Below the pieces are notes generated by a model, which worked only from the letters and a program-made list of their open reading frames with translations, had not been told where the DNA came from and searched no databases. A stretch of DNA of 64,000 nucleotides from JASHVB01 sp035523995 (GTDB lineage: Bacteria > Pseudomonadota > Alphaproteobacteria > Acetobacterales > Acetobacteraceae). Made by a program: the position numbers and the translations under genes. The stretch's first letter is position 1. Every line of letters starts with the position of its first letter. The stretch spans positions 1 to 64,000 of the forward strand of contig DATKPQ010000061.1 of NCBI GenBank assembly GCA_035523995.1, written 5' to 3'. Of this stretch, positions 42,531-50,567 are shown in pieces.

Positions 42531-43901
42531 TCACCCCACGAAATTCAGGCCGACCTTGGGCAGCTCGACCTTGCCGCCGCATTCGGCGGCGATGACGGGC
42601 ATCACCTCCTCGGCGAAGAGCTGCATTTGCTCCTCGATCTCGGCGCCCTCGAAGCCGCCGAGTTCGAACCAGCCGAGGAAGGAGAAATCTTCATACCCGC
42701 ACTCTTTTTTCATCTTCATGATCTTGTCGATCACGAACTGCTTCGACCCCTGGATCGCGATCTCGCGTTGGCGCAGCATGTCGGCCGTCACCTTTTTGGT
42801 GAGGTCGAACATCGGCTCGTCCAGCCTGGCAACCACGGCGCCGAATCCGAACGGCCCATAATAATCGAACTGCAGTTCCATCGCCGCCGCCGCGCGCTCC
42901 AGGTTCCGCCTCTCGTTCTTCGGATTGGTGATGTGGATGTAGCGGCTGGTCATGATCCCCCGCCGCTTCTGCGCGTCCCAGCCGAACTTGAAGGCGCCGC
43001 GGTTGTGCATGTCCGGCCAGCCGGCCTTCTGCGCCGCCTCGTGATAGATTTCGATATTGCGGCGCAGCCGGTCGTTGGGTTCGACGATCATCACGCCGTT
43101 CACGCCCTGGCGTGCCGCCCATTCCAGCGAGCGCCTGCTGGTCAGCGGCTCCCATAATTGCGGATGCGGCTTCTGCACCGGTTGCGGAAACACCTGCAGC
43201 TCAAGCAGCGTCGTGGTCGTGGCCTGCACCGGATTGCCGGCGGAATACATGTCCGGTTCGCCGACATGGAGCACGTCCTCCAGCCTGCGTCCTGCCTTGC
43301 CATGCTGGAAATAGGCGATGGTCTGCTTGTGATTCCACTTGGTGTAGGTCGGCGGGATCGAGAAATTCTCCCCGCGGTGGCTGAACGATGGCTCGGTCCA
43401 GCACTTCTTGGCCAGCGCCACCGCCTCCTCGAAGGATTTGCGGTTGCGCTCCTGATCCTGGATGGTCGATCCGTACGGGCGGCCCAGCACTTCGTTCTCG
43501 CGCGGCTGATAGCCACGCCCGACCCCGCATTCGACTCGCCCGCCGCTGATCACGTCGAGCAATGCGACTTGCTCGGCGAACCGCACCGGGTGATGCCAGA
43601 CGATGATGTTGGCGCACTGGCCCAGGCGGATCGTCTTGGTGTGCGCGGCAATCGCCATCTGCGTCATCAGCGGGTTCGGACTCATTTCCGCGCCTTCCGG
43701 CTGGAAATGATGTTCGGTCAGCCAGAACGACTGAAAGCCCAGCTTCTCCGCGAGAATCCCCTGGCGAACCTGGTTGGCCAGGGTTTCCTGCGCCGCCCGG
43801 TGCACCTCGGCGAGCGACCCGTCGTTCACCGTCACTCCTTCTGGCGTGGTAACGATCGGCAGGCTGGACGCGCCGTTATGGAACACTCCGATTTCCAGCA
43901 T
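42531..43901 (-). CDS. LLM-class flavin-dependent oxidoreductase
   Basis: 456 residues of the bacterial-luciferase-like TIM-barrel family: FQSFWLTEHHFQPEGAEMSP, IRLGQCANIIVWHHPVRFAE, and SGGRVECGVGRGYQPRENEV, the F420/FMN-binding segments. It is about 80-100 residues longer than a typical LLM enzyme, the extra being C-terminal (after ARLDEPMFDL), where an extended helical tail is seen. A partner flavin reductase is not nearby. AGGAG precedes the ATG. It is the first gene of a probable two-gene operon with the HSL esterase. Confidence 0.9.
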   Translation of the reverse strand: MLEIGVFHNGASSLPIVTTPEGVTVNDGSLAEVHRAAQETLANQVRQGILAEKLGFQSFWLTEHHFQPEGAEMSPNPLMTQMAIAAHTKTIRLGQCANIIVWHHPVRFAEQVALLDVISGGRVECGVGRGYQPRENEVLGRPYGSTIQDQERNRKSFEEAVALAKKCWTEPSFSHRGENFSIPPTYTKWNHKQTIAYFQHGKAGRRLEDVLHVGEPDMYSAGNPVQATTTTLLELQVFPQPVQKPHPQLWEPLTSRRSLEWAARQGVNGVMIVEPNDRLRRNIEIYHEAAQKAGWPDMHNRGAFKFGWDAQKRRGIMTSRYIHITNPKNERRNLERAAAAMELQFDYYGPFGFGAVVARLDEPMFDLTKKVTADMLRQREIAIQGSKQFVIDKIMKMKKECGYEDFSFLGWFELGGFEGAEIEEQMQLFAEEVMPVIAAECGGKVELPKVGLNFVG

Positions 43902-44109
43902 TTGCGTTCTCCTCCTACCGGCGCCTGATGAAGGCGGGCGCCTTGGTTATGGCCCTCGTCCGACAGGCCCTTGCCGCCCCGGCGTGGCCCTGCGGGCGGC
44001 CTTAGGTTGCCGGGGCCGTTTGCCGATCACAAACCAACAGCAGGTGAGGCCGGGTTTCCCGACCTTTCAGGCCGGATCATCGAGGCGGCGGCCGGCAGAT
44101 GCTATCCCG

Positions 44110-44544
44110 TCACGCCCCCACCAGTTCGCGCGCAATTGCGATCACGCGATACGCCTCGCTCCACAGGGCATAATCCTGCAACTGCGATAACGGGGCCCAC
44201 ACCGCTTCGGAGACGTCGCTCGCCGCGACCGGTTCGCCGGATTCCCATCGGCCGGCAAAATCCAGGATCGTATAGTGGAATTGCACGCGTCCCTCGCGGT
44301 CGCGGCGGATGTTGTCCACATGCGCCGCGAACACCAGCGGACCGACGGTAACGCCCGTCTCCTCCAGCAACTCCCGCCGAGCGGCTTGCTCGGTGGTTTC
44401 GCCCACTTCCTGCGCGCCGCCCGGCAGGGTCCAGCTGCCTAAATTCGGCGGCTTGCCGCGGCGCACGAGCAAGACCGAGGCGTCCTTCAGCACAATGACG
44501 CCGATGCCGACGATGGGCCGCGGGGGATACTCGCGATCGCTCAC
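44110..44544 (-). CDS. Nudix hydrolase
   Basis: 144 residues from a GTG at 44544 whose last bases overlap the stop of the DUF4340 gene (GTGA). The Nudix box is intact: Gly, five residues, Glu, seven residues, then RELLEETG, starting in the segment LPGGAQEVGETTEQAARREL. Nudix enzymes cleave nucleoside diphosphates linked to another group, and the substrate cannot be told here. The upstream frame stays open to 44640 but is not family sequence. It is the last gene of the ABC/DUF4340 unit. Confidence 0.9.
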   Translation of the reverse strand: MSDREYPPRPIVGIGVIVLKDASVLLVRRGKPPNLGSWTLPGGAQEVGETTEQAARRELLEETGVTVGPLVFAAHVDNIRRDREGRVQFHYTILDFAGRWESGEPVAASDVSEAVWAPLSQLQDYALWSEAYRVIAIARELVGA

Positions 44545-45632
44545 GGCTTTGCCGCGGCCGCTGGGGCGGCGGCCGCGGGCTTGGCGGACGGCGCGGTTGT
44601 CAGGTCGGCCAGGGACGGCACCAGCGAACTTTCCTTCCACGAACCTAGCTCGAAGGTCCAGCCGGACAGGCGAGCCTGCAGCCGATCCGCTTCGGCCTTC
44701 GTCTTGCCATCACCCGTAACCGCGAACTGCGCGAGCACTTCCTGGTCCATCTCCGGGGTCGCGTTCGGATTTGGCGGCGCCTGGTAAACCGAGGCGGTCA
44801 CCGTCAGCCCATCCGACGTGGTGAATACCGACGTACCAATCGGGTTTGGGGGTGGCGCCGTGGCAGGATGGACGTCATCGAAGGTCAGCAGCTCCAGCGC
44901 ACGCGAGACATCCTGCAGCTTGAAATTGTCGAGCTTCGGATGATTCGCCGGCACGGTCAGGGCCAGCTTGTCGCCGGTACGTGTGAACTCCAGCGTGGCC
45001 CCGTCCCGCGTCGCCACGACCTTGGCGATGCGATTGTGATCGATGTTCATGATGTCCCGATCAAGCCAGACCTGCGGATCGGAGTCCACGTCCAGGCTGC
45101 CCTCCGCCAGCCAGCTCTGATTGTCGTTTGGGCGGCGGACAAAGACTTCATCCGGAACGTTGCCGCCGGTGCGCACGCGACGATGGCCCACGATCAGTGC
45201 GGCGATGGTCTTGCCGGAGGCGTCGAGCACGCGGACCAGATTCGAATTGGATGTGGGCGAATTGGGATCCTCGACGCCGAGCTTGCTGAATTCCTTCGGG
45301 TCCGAGGTCCGCTGGTCCACCAGGCGCAGTTCGGTCAGCGCCGTCAGCATGCCACGCAGCTTGGTCTCCTGAACAGGATAGCCACCGCGGCCCTGCAGGC
45401 CCCAGCGCACCTGGCCATGCTGGTCACGCTTTTCGATCACTAATTTGCGGCCCTGGTGCACCACCTCCACCTCCGCGGCCTGTTGCAGGCGCGGCGTCAG
45501 GTCGGGGAACATCAGCTTGCCATTGTTTGCCGCGACTTGCTCGTTGGGCAGCGTGGCAACGCCGAAATACCATCCGCCGGCAATGGCGACGACGCCCAGC
45601 ACCACCAGGATGATCAGGGTGCGGGTTGTCAT
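44541..45632 (-). CDS. DUF4340-domain membrane-anchored protein
   Basis: 363 residues. One N-terminal membrane helix (LIILVVLGVVAIAGGWYFGV) anchors a large periplasmic part with the DUF4340 pattern: QGRKLVIEKRDQHGQVRWGL, LRLVDQRTSDPKEFSKLGVE, and a SWLAEGSLDVDSDPQVWLDR strand. The end is Ala/Pro-rich. DUF4340 proteins are regularly encoded after GldG-like ABC components, as here, and are thought to work with them. It is 205 bases downstream of the gldG-like gene with palindromic and tandem repeats in between, and coupled to the Nudix gene downstream. Confidence 0.88.
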   Translation of the reverse strand: MTTRTLIILVVLGVVAIAGGWYFGVATLPNEQVAANNGKLMFPDLTPRLQQAAEVEVVHQGRKLVIEKRDQHGQVRWGLQGRGGYPVQETKLRGMLTALTELRLVDQRTSDPKEFSKLGVEDPNSPTSNSNLVRVLDASGKTIAALIVGHRRVRTGGNVPDEVFVRRPNDNQSWLAEGSLDVDSDPQVWLDRDIMNIDHNRIAKVVATRDGATLEFTRTGDKLALTVPANHPKLDNFKLQDVSRALELLTFDDVHPATAPPPNPIGTSVFTTSDGLTVTASVYQAPPNPNATPEMDQEVLAQFAVTGDGKTKAEADRLQARLSGWTFELGSWKESSLVPSLADLTTAPSAKPAAAAPAAAAKP

Positions 45633-45743
45633 GGTTCAGTGCTCCGCGCGTCGTTGCGTTCCCCGTCGCGGTGGCGCCTGGCCCGGCCGCCTGGGCACCG
45701 TCGACCGGGCCACGTGGTACGCGCCCGATCATCGCGGGAAGAT

Positions 45744-45840
45744 GGCCGGGTCAAGCCCGGCCATGACGAGGGCTGGTTCGGCACGCCCGGCCATGACCAG
45801 GGCTGGTTCGGCACGTCTGGCTCTGTGCAGGGCTGTGTCA
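45744..45840. repeat. Palindrome plus 30-bp tandem repeats
   Basis: GGCCGGG-TCAAG-CCCGGCC (45744-45762) is a short palindrome of a kind often dispersed in alphaproteobacteria (ATGGCCGGGTCAAGCCCGGC). Joined to it are two direct 30-base repeats, 45755-45784 and 45785-45814, differing at one base (ccatgacgag against ccatgaccag). A decayed third copy (45815-45840) runs into the stop codon of the gldG-like gene. Confidence 0.8.
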
Positions 45841-47754
45841 TCCCCTGGCCCTCGCGCGCTGGTGGCGGCGGTAGAGGCCCATGCCGATCGCCAGGATCGT
45901 CAGCAACGCCGGGACCGCCAGGATGTCGAGGAAGCGCAGCTCGTTCTCCAGCCGCGTGATATTGCGGTCGAGATCGTATTGCACCGTGCGCAGCTTCTCC
46001 CGCGTGTCCACGATATCGCGCCGCGCCGCAGTGATGGCCGCGCGTTGCTCTGGCGTGATCACCGCCTGTGCATTCGCCGCTTGCTCGGTATCAGTCGGGT
46101 TGTTGCCCTGGCGCAGCGTCTGCAGCTGCTTCTCTACGTTATCCAGGTGTTGCTGTAACGCTTGCTCGGTACGGCGGAATTTCGCCTCCGCCTCGGCCTG
46201 CATGGTGTTCACCAGCGTGAACGGACGGCTGGAATCGCCGCGGGCACGCAGCCCGATCAGTGCCTGGCTGCCGGCGAGCGTGTCGATCAGGTTGGCGACG
46301 AAGGGGCCGTTGTCGCTGAACGGCGCCGCCGTCTGCTGGCCGAAAAAGTTGCTGATACGCACCCAGAAGCGGTCAGCGAGGATGTCGGAATCGGCCACCA
46401 CCACCATGTCCGCCGGAGCACTGGTCTCCGCCTTGAAGGCCGGGAAATTCGCCGGCCGCTTTTCGCCCTTCGGTTCCGGCGGCGGGCCGGTGAAGGCGGA
46501 ATGCAGCACGCCGCGAATGCGCGCGGCGATCACGCGCGGGCCGCCTTCCGGCTTGAAGTTCGCGAGAACCTTCCCCGGATTCGGCATCTTCACCTCATCC
46601 ACCGGGATCAGTCCCGATTTCGGCGAAGACGTGAGCAATGGCGTGAACTGGATTTTCGCACCGGGCGCCTTGGCAATGAAACCAGGGGAGGCGACAGTGA
46701 CCTGCTGGAGATCGGCGGTGGCGGGATCGTTGTGGTTGATGCCGGCGCGGATGTTGAACCAGGGAACGTAATCCACTGCCTGCGCATTCGGGTCCTGCGG
46801 GTCGCGCACGCGCCAGGCGCCGGCGAGGTCGCCGACGACTTCGTTCGGATTGAATTCGATGCCCCAGGCCTTGAACAATTTTGCCAGGTCGGAATCGGCG
46901 TCGGTGACGGGCATGCCGCTGGGGTTCGGCTGCGACGCCATGGTTTCGCTCCACGGGTCCACCATGACCATCAGCCGGCCGCCGCGCATCACGAACTGGT
47001 CGATCGCATATTCCGTGTTAAGGGACAGGTGCTGCGCTTCCGCGACCAGCAATACCTTGATGTCGGCTGGGATCACCTGTGCGTCCGTTGGCACCGTCTT
47101 AACGGTGTTGGTCTGGCGCAGCAGTTCCGTGGAGGCGAAGGGCTGACCGCCTTCCTGGCCACGGGTCATCATCATCAGTTGCGGGTTGCCGTCGAGCGGC
47201 AGCGACGACATCACGCCCACCACCGGGCGCTTGGGATTCGACAATTCATAGACCAGCTTGGTCAGGTCGTATTCCAGAAAGCGCTCGCGATCCAACTGGA
47301 AGAACGGAATGGCGCGTTGGTCGTCCAGCATGTTGGAGCCGGCGATGCCGAAATAGACCTGCGTGCCGGCCTGATCTACCGGCACGCCCTGCAACCCGTC
47401 GGCCAGCGCCTGGTCCTCGACGCGGCTGAACGGTGCCGGATCGTAGAATTCCAACCGGATCTTGCCGTCCGCGACGGCCGCGTATTCTTCCAGCATTTCG
47501 CGCACGCGATCGGCGTAGCTGCCGTAGACCGGCACGGTGCTGCCGAGCAATCGCGAATAGTACAGGCGGAGCGTGATGGGTTCCTTCAGGCTTTTCAGGA
47601 TCTGACGGGTGCCCGGGGACAGCGTGTAGATGTGGTTTTCGGTCAGGTCGGCATGCACGTAGGCAAGCCGCGCATCGGCGAACATGTTGATGCCGATGAC
47701 GATTGCGGCGACCGCGATCACGCCGACGATGGAGTACCAGAAGCGGCGGCGCAT
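45838..47754 (-). CDS. GldG-like ABC system auxiliary protein
   Basis: 638 residues from the ATG at 47754. An N-terminal membrane helix (about 8-26) precedes a large extracytoplasmic part starting YTLSPGTRQILKSLKEPITL, the usual beginning of the GldG/ABC-type auxiliary family. FVMRGGRLMVMVDPWSE follows in the middle. A long helical coiled coil (about 535-610) and a second helix (LDILAVPALLTILAIGMGLY) close the protein. In Bacteroidetes GldG supports gliding; in proteobacteria homologues exist without gliding and the cargo is unknown. It begins 5 bases after the permease stop, so it is cotranscribed with the permease. Confidence 0.9.
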   Translation of the reverse strand: MRRRFWYSIVGVIAVAAIVIGINMFADARLAYVHADLTENHIYTLSPGTRQILKSLKEPITLRLYYSRLLGSTVPVYGSYADRVREMLEEYAAVADGKIRLEFYDPAPFSRVEDQALADGLQGVPVDQAGTQVYFGIAGSNMLDDQRAIPFFQLDRERFLEYDLTKLVYELSNPKRPVVGVMSSLPLDGNPQLMMMTRGQEGGQPFASTELLRQTNTVKTVPTDAQVIPADIKVLLVAEAQHLSLNTEYAIDQFVMRGGRLMVMVDPWSETMASQPNPSGMPVTDADSDLAKLFKAWGIEFNPNEVVGDLAGAWRVRDPQDPNAQAVDYVPWFNIRAGINHNDPATADLQQVTVASPGFIAKAPGAKIQFTPLLTSSPKSGLIPVDEVKMPNPGKVLANFKPEGGPRVIAARIRGVLHSAFTGPPPEPKGEKRPANFPAFKAETSAPADMVVVADSDILADRFWVRISNFFGQQTAAPFSDNGPFVANLIDTLAGSQALIGLRARGDSSRPFTLVNTMQAEAEAKFRRTEQALQQHLDNVEKQLQTLRQGNNPTDTEQAANAQAVITPEQRAAITAARRDIVDTREKLRTVQYDLDRNITRLENELRFLDILAVPALLTILAIGMGLYRRHQRARARG

Positions 47755-47759
47755 CTTGC

Positions 47760-48491
47760 TCAGTCCGCCTTGTACTGATCGAGCAATACGGCGTTCACGT
47801 ACAGCCAGAAGCCGATGAAGGTCGCGAAGAAGATCAGGTCGCTGACGCTGATGAGGCCGCGCGTGAAGTCGTCGAAGCGGTCGATCACCGCGATATGGCG
47901 CGCGATGTCGGCCAGGATCGGAGTGTTGCGGGACAGGAAGTCGGTGACCACCGGATAGGACGCGACGGCGAATACGAAGCACACCGCGACGCCGAGGACG
48001 AAGGCGATGACCTGGTTGCGGGTCAGCGCCGACATGGCGGAACCGACGGCAAGGAAAGCACCGGCGACGAACAATGAACCGACATAGCCGGAGGCGATCA
48101 CGCCGTTATCCGGCGAGCCGAGGATGTTCACGGTGATGATGAAGGGGAAGGTCAGCACCAGCGCAATGGCGCAGAATGCCCAGGCGGCGAGGAATTTTCC
48201 CAGCACCGCCTGGGTCTGGGTGATGGGCAGGGTCAGGAGAAGTTCGATGGTGCCGAGCCGGCGTTCCTCGGCCCAGAGGCGCATGGTGATGGCGGGCACG
48301 AGCAACAGGAAGACCCAGGGGATGAAGGTGAAGAACGGGACAAGATCGGCCTGGCCGCGGGAGAAGAAGTCGCCGAGGTTGAACGTGAGCGCGCCTTGCA
48401 GGATGAGGAAGATCACGATGAACACGGTCGCTACGGGGGTGGAGAAATAGCCGCCAAGCTCGCGGCCGGCGATGATGAAGGTGTTGCGCAT
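47760..48491 (-). CDS. ABC-2 type permease (GldF-like)
   Basis: 243 residues, six predicted membrane helices, beginning MRNTFIIAGRELGGYFSTP as in the GldF/NosY-like branch. The conserved RLWAEERRLGTIELLLTLPI segment lies between helices 2 and 3. The ATG at 48491 was chosen because this is where the family begins; the frame upstream runs over a repeat. The partner ATPase is encoded 115 bases upstream and the auxiliary GldG-like protein directly downstream. Confidence 0.92.
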   Translation of the reverse strand: MRNTFIIAGRELGGYFSTPVATVFIVIFLILQGALTFNLGDFFSRGQADLVPFFTFIPWVFLLLVPAITMRLWAEERRLGTIELLLTLPITQTQAVLGKFLAAWAFCAIALVLTFPFIITVNILGSPDNGVIASGYVGSLFVAGAFLAVGSAMSALTRNQVIAFVLGVAVCFVFAVASYPVVTDFLSRNTPILADIARHIAVIDRFDDFTRGLISVSDLIFFATFIGFWLYVNAVLLDQYKAD

Positions 48492-48606
48492 CAGGAAACC
48501 TCGCCCGCGAAACGGCACGGGGCGAGACGCCGCAGGTGTCGAGGGTGAGTGTGATCGGGTCGCCTCGCCCCAATGTTCTCCGACCACTCAAGAAAAGCTG
48601 CGTCGC

Positions 48607-49416
48607 TCACGCTTCACCCTCTCCCTCGGTGCTTCGCGCCGCGCGTCGGTCCGCTTCGCGGCCCGACCCGGCTGCGCGGGAGAGGTCAGTTAAATTCCTG
48701 AACACTTCCTCCAGCTTGCCGCTTGGGTGCATGCGGCACATCTCGCCTGGCGTGGCATCGGCCACCACGCGGCCGGCGGCGATGATCATCGCGCGGGTGC
48801 AAACCGCATCGACCTCCTCCAGGATGTGCGTCGAGATCACGATCGCCTTCTCTGGCGCCATGCGCTGGATCAGCGTGCGCACTTCGAACTTCTGGTTGGG
48901 GTCCAGCCCGTCGGTCGGTTCATCCAGAACCAGCACCGGCGGGTCGTGCAGCAGCGCCTGCGCCAGGCCGACGCGGCGCTTGAACCCTTTCGACAGGGTC
49001 TCCACGGGCTGCAGCCGCACGCTCTCCAGATGCGTCATCTCGATGGCGCGGGCGATGCGGTCTTCCAACTCGGTGCCGCGATAGCCGCGTACCTTGGCGC
49101 AGAAACGCAGAAAACCGAGCACTGCCATCTCTGGGTAGGTGGGGGCGCCTTCCGGCAGAAACCCCAGCACGCGGCGCGCGGCCACACCATCGGTCTGAAC
49201 GTCGTGGCCGCAGATGCGGGCGGTGCCCTCGGTGGGAATCATGAAGCCGGCCAGCATGCGCATGGTGGTGGACTTGCCGGCGCCGTTGGGGCCGAGAAAG
49301 CCCAGTACCTCGCCGCGTGCCACCTGGAACGAAACCCGGTCCACTGCGGTGAAGCCGCCGAAGCGCTTGGTCAGGCCATCAATCGCGATCAGCGCCGTCT
49401 CTCCACTGGCAGGCAA
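48607..49416 (-). CDS. ABC transporter ATP-binding protein (GldA-like)
   Basis: 269 residues from a TTG at 49416, chosen because GGGGAGGA stands 8 bases before it; other candidates are the TTG at 49467 and a CTG at 49392. Walker A is GPNGAGKST (42-50), the signature is LSKGFKRRVGL, and Walker B is VLVLDEPTDGLDP. This branch pairs with ABC-2 permeases. The last 25 or so residues (from SRAAGSGREADRRAA to the Glu/Gly-rich end) are encoded by a REP-like palindrome and are not family sequence. The permease gene follows after the repeat. Confidence 0.9.
   Translation of the reverse strand: MPASGETALIAIDGLTKRFGGFTAVDRVSFQVARGEVLGFLGPNGAGKSTTMRMLAGFMIPTEGTARICGHDVQTDGVAARRVLGFLPEGAPTYPEMAVLGFLRFCAKVRGYRGTELEDRIARAIEMTHLESVRLQPVETLSKGFKRRVGLAQALLHDPPVLVLDEPTDGLDPNQKFEVRTLIQRMAPEKAIVISTHILEEVDAVCTRAMIIAAGRVVADATPGEMCRMHPSGKLEEVFRNLTDLSRAAGSGREADRRAARSTEGEGEA
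48617..48688. repeat. REP-like palindrome forming the ABC ATPase tail
   Basis: CCCTCTCCCTCGG near 48617 pairs with GCTGCGCGGGAGAGG ending near 48685, with internal GC-rich complementarity (cttcgcgccgcg / cgcttcgcggcc). The whole element is in-frame coding for the C-terminus of the ABC ATPase. The words cctctccc and gggagagg also occur at 23617-23639. Confidence 0.6.
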
Positions 49417-49805
49417 GCCGCATTCCTCCCCGATCCGCGACGCACGCGGGGCGGCGGAATACCGCAACTGCGGGTCAATGCAAGCCGCGCGGGCGCTGAT
49501 GGAGAAGGCTTAACGCGCGGGCAGTTCGCGTGAGGCGCGGATCAGCAGCCGATCGAACACATCTGGAAATTGTCGCGTCGCGCCACACGGCTGCGTCCGG
49601 GTTCGCTGCAATGGTCGCGATTCTCGTGAAGCCGTGCCCCACTCTCCCGATCCCTGGTCCACGCTCACGGTGAGGGGCCGGGCGGCAGGAGGAGCATGCT
49701 TTGGTGCCCGTTTCACTCGGTTACCTCTCCTGCCGGGCCGCCCCCTTGCCCCAGCCGCCGCCGCGATGATAGTGCCCCCCGGTTGGAAACAGGGGCCACG
49801 GACAC
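49417..49805. promoter_or_regulatory. Divergent region between the ABC unit and the acpXL operon
   Basis: About 390 bases lie between divergent genes and must hold both promoters. The right half has a loose inverted repeat, CGGCAGGAG (about 49682-49692) with CTCCTGCCG (about 49735), near 40 bases apart. I see no clean -35/-10 pair and no supported gene; a 102-codon minus-strand frame at 49510-49818 has poor coding character. Confidence 0.35.
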
Positions 49806-50087
49806 ATGCCGTCCACATTTGAGACCGTCGCCGGGATCATCTCCGAGACATGCGACATCCCCCGGGACAAGATCACCCCGGAGGCCCATGCCATCAACGA
49901 CCTGGGCATCGACAGCCTGGACTTCCTCGACGTCGCGTTCGCCATCGACAAGGCGTTCGGCATCAAGATGCCGCTGGAGCAATGGACCCAGGAGGTGAAC
50001 GAGGGGAAGGTGTCGTCGGACGAATATTTCGTCCTGGGGCACCTCGCCGAGAACATCGACCGGCTGGTGGCCGCCAAGGTCGCCTGA
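49806..50087 (+). CDS. acpXL: Acyl carrier protein AcpXL
   Basis: 93 residues. The phosphopantetheine serine is Ser37 in the LGIDSLDFLDVAF motif. The C-terminal FGIKMPLEQWTQEVNEGKVS, followed by EYFVL, matches what I remember of rhizobial AcpXL closely, and the protein is longer than ordinary AcpP. AcpXL carries the very long (C26-C28) hydroxy fatty acid that is built for lipid A. It heads a plus-strand operon with fabZ- and two fabF-like genes in the same order as the rhizobial locus. Confidence 0.92.
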   Translation: MPSTFETVAGIISETCDIPRDKITPEAHAINDLGIDSLDFLDVAFAIDKAFGIKMPLEQWTQEVNEGKVSSDEYFVLGHLAENIDRLVAAKVA

Positions 50088-50093
50088 CCCTGG

Positions 50094-50567
50094 ATGCTCC
50101 TCGAATATTTCCAGATGGTGGACCGGATCGTGACGCTCGATCCGGAGGCACGGCTGGTGCGCGCCGCCTGCACCGTACCGGACCAATCCACCATCTTTGA
50201 GGGCCATTTCCCCGGCTATCCCCTGCTGCCGGGTGCGCTGATGATCGAGACCATGGCGCAGACCGGGGGCTGGCTGGTGCTGGCCAAGCTGCGCTTCAGC
50301 CGGATGGCGTTCCTGGCCCAGGTGAAGGAAGCCAAGCTGCGCGGCTTCGTCAGCCCCGGCGCCCAGCTGGAGGTGGAGGCGAGCCTGGTGCAGGATGGCT
50401 CCGGTTATGCGGTCGCGACCGGCCGGATCGAGTCGGGTGGCCGAAAAGTGGCCGAGGCCGAGCTGCGCTATGGCCTGGCGCCCTTCCCCAACGAGACGCT
50501 GCGCGTGCGGATGCTGGAGACGGCCCGCCGCGTGGCGGTACCGGAGGCTTATCTGAGTGGCGGCTGA
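50094..50567 (+). CDS. 3-hydroxyacyl-ACP dehydratase, FabZ-like (XL cluster)
   Basis: 157 residues of the hotdog fold. The catalytic histidine is in IFEGHFPGYPLLPGALMIE, and MAQTGGWLV follows on the central helix. In the AcpXL pathway this enzyme removes water from the 3-hydroxyacyl intermediate during chain extension. It starts 6 bases after the acpXL stop and its end overlaps the next gene by 11 bases. The C-terminal extension (after RYGLAPFPNETLR) is longer than in housekeeping FabZ. Confidence 0.9.
   Translation: MLLEYFQMVDRIVTLDPEARLVRAACTVPDQSTIFEGHFPGYPLLPGALMIETMAQTGGWLVLAKLRFSRMAFLAQVKEAKLRGFVSPGAQLEVEASLVQDGSGYAVATGRIESGGRKVAEAELRYGLAPFPNETLRVRMLETARRVAVPEAYLSGG

Noticed and set aside
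49510..49818. A 102-codon minus-strand frame before acpXL
   Set aside because: It has no good ribosome site or family sequence and would overlap the acpXL start; the region is better read as a divergent promoter region.
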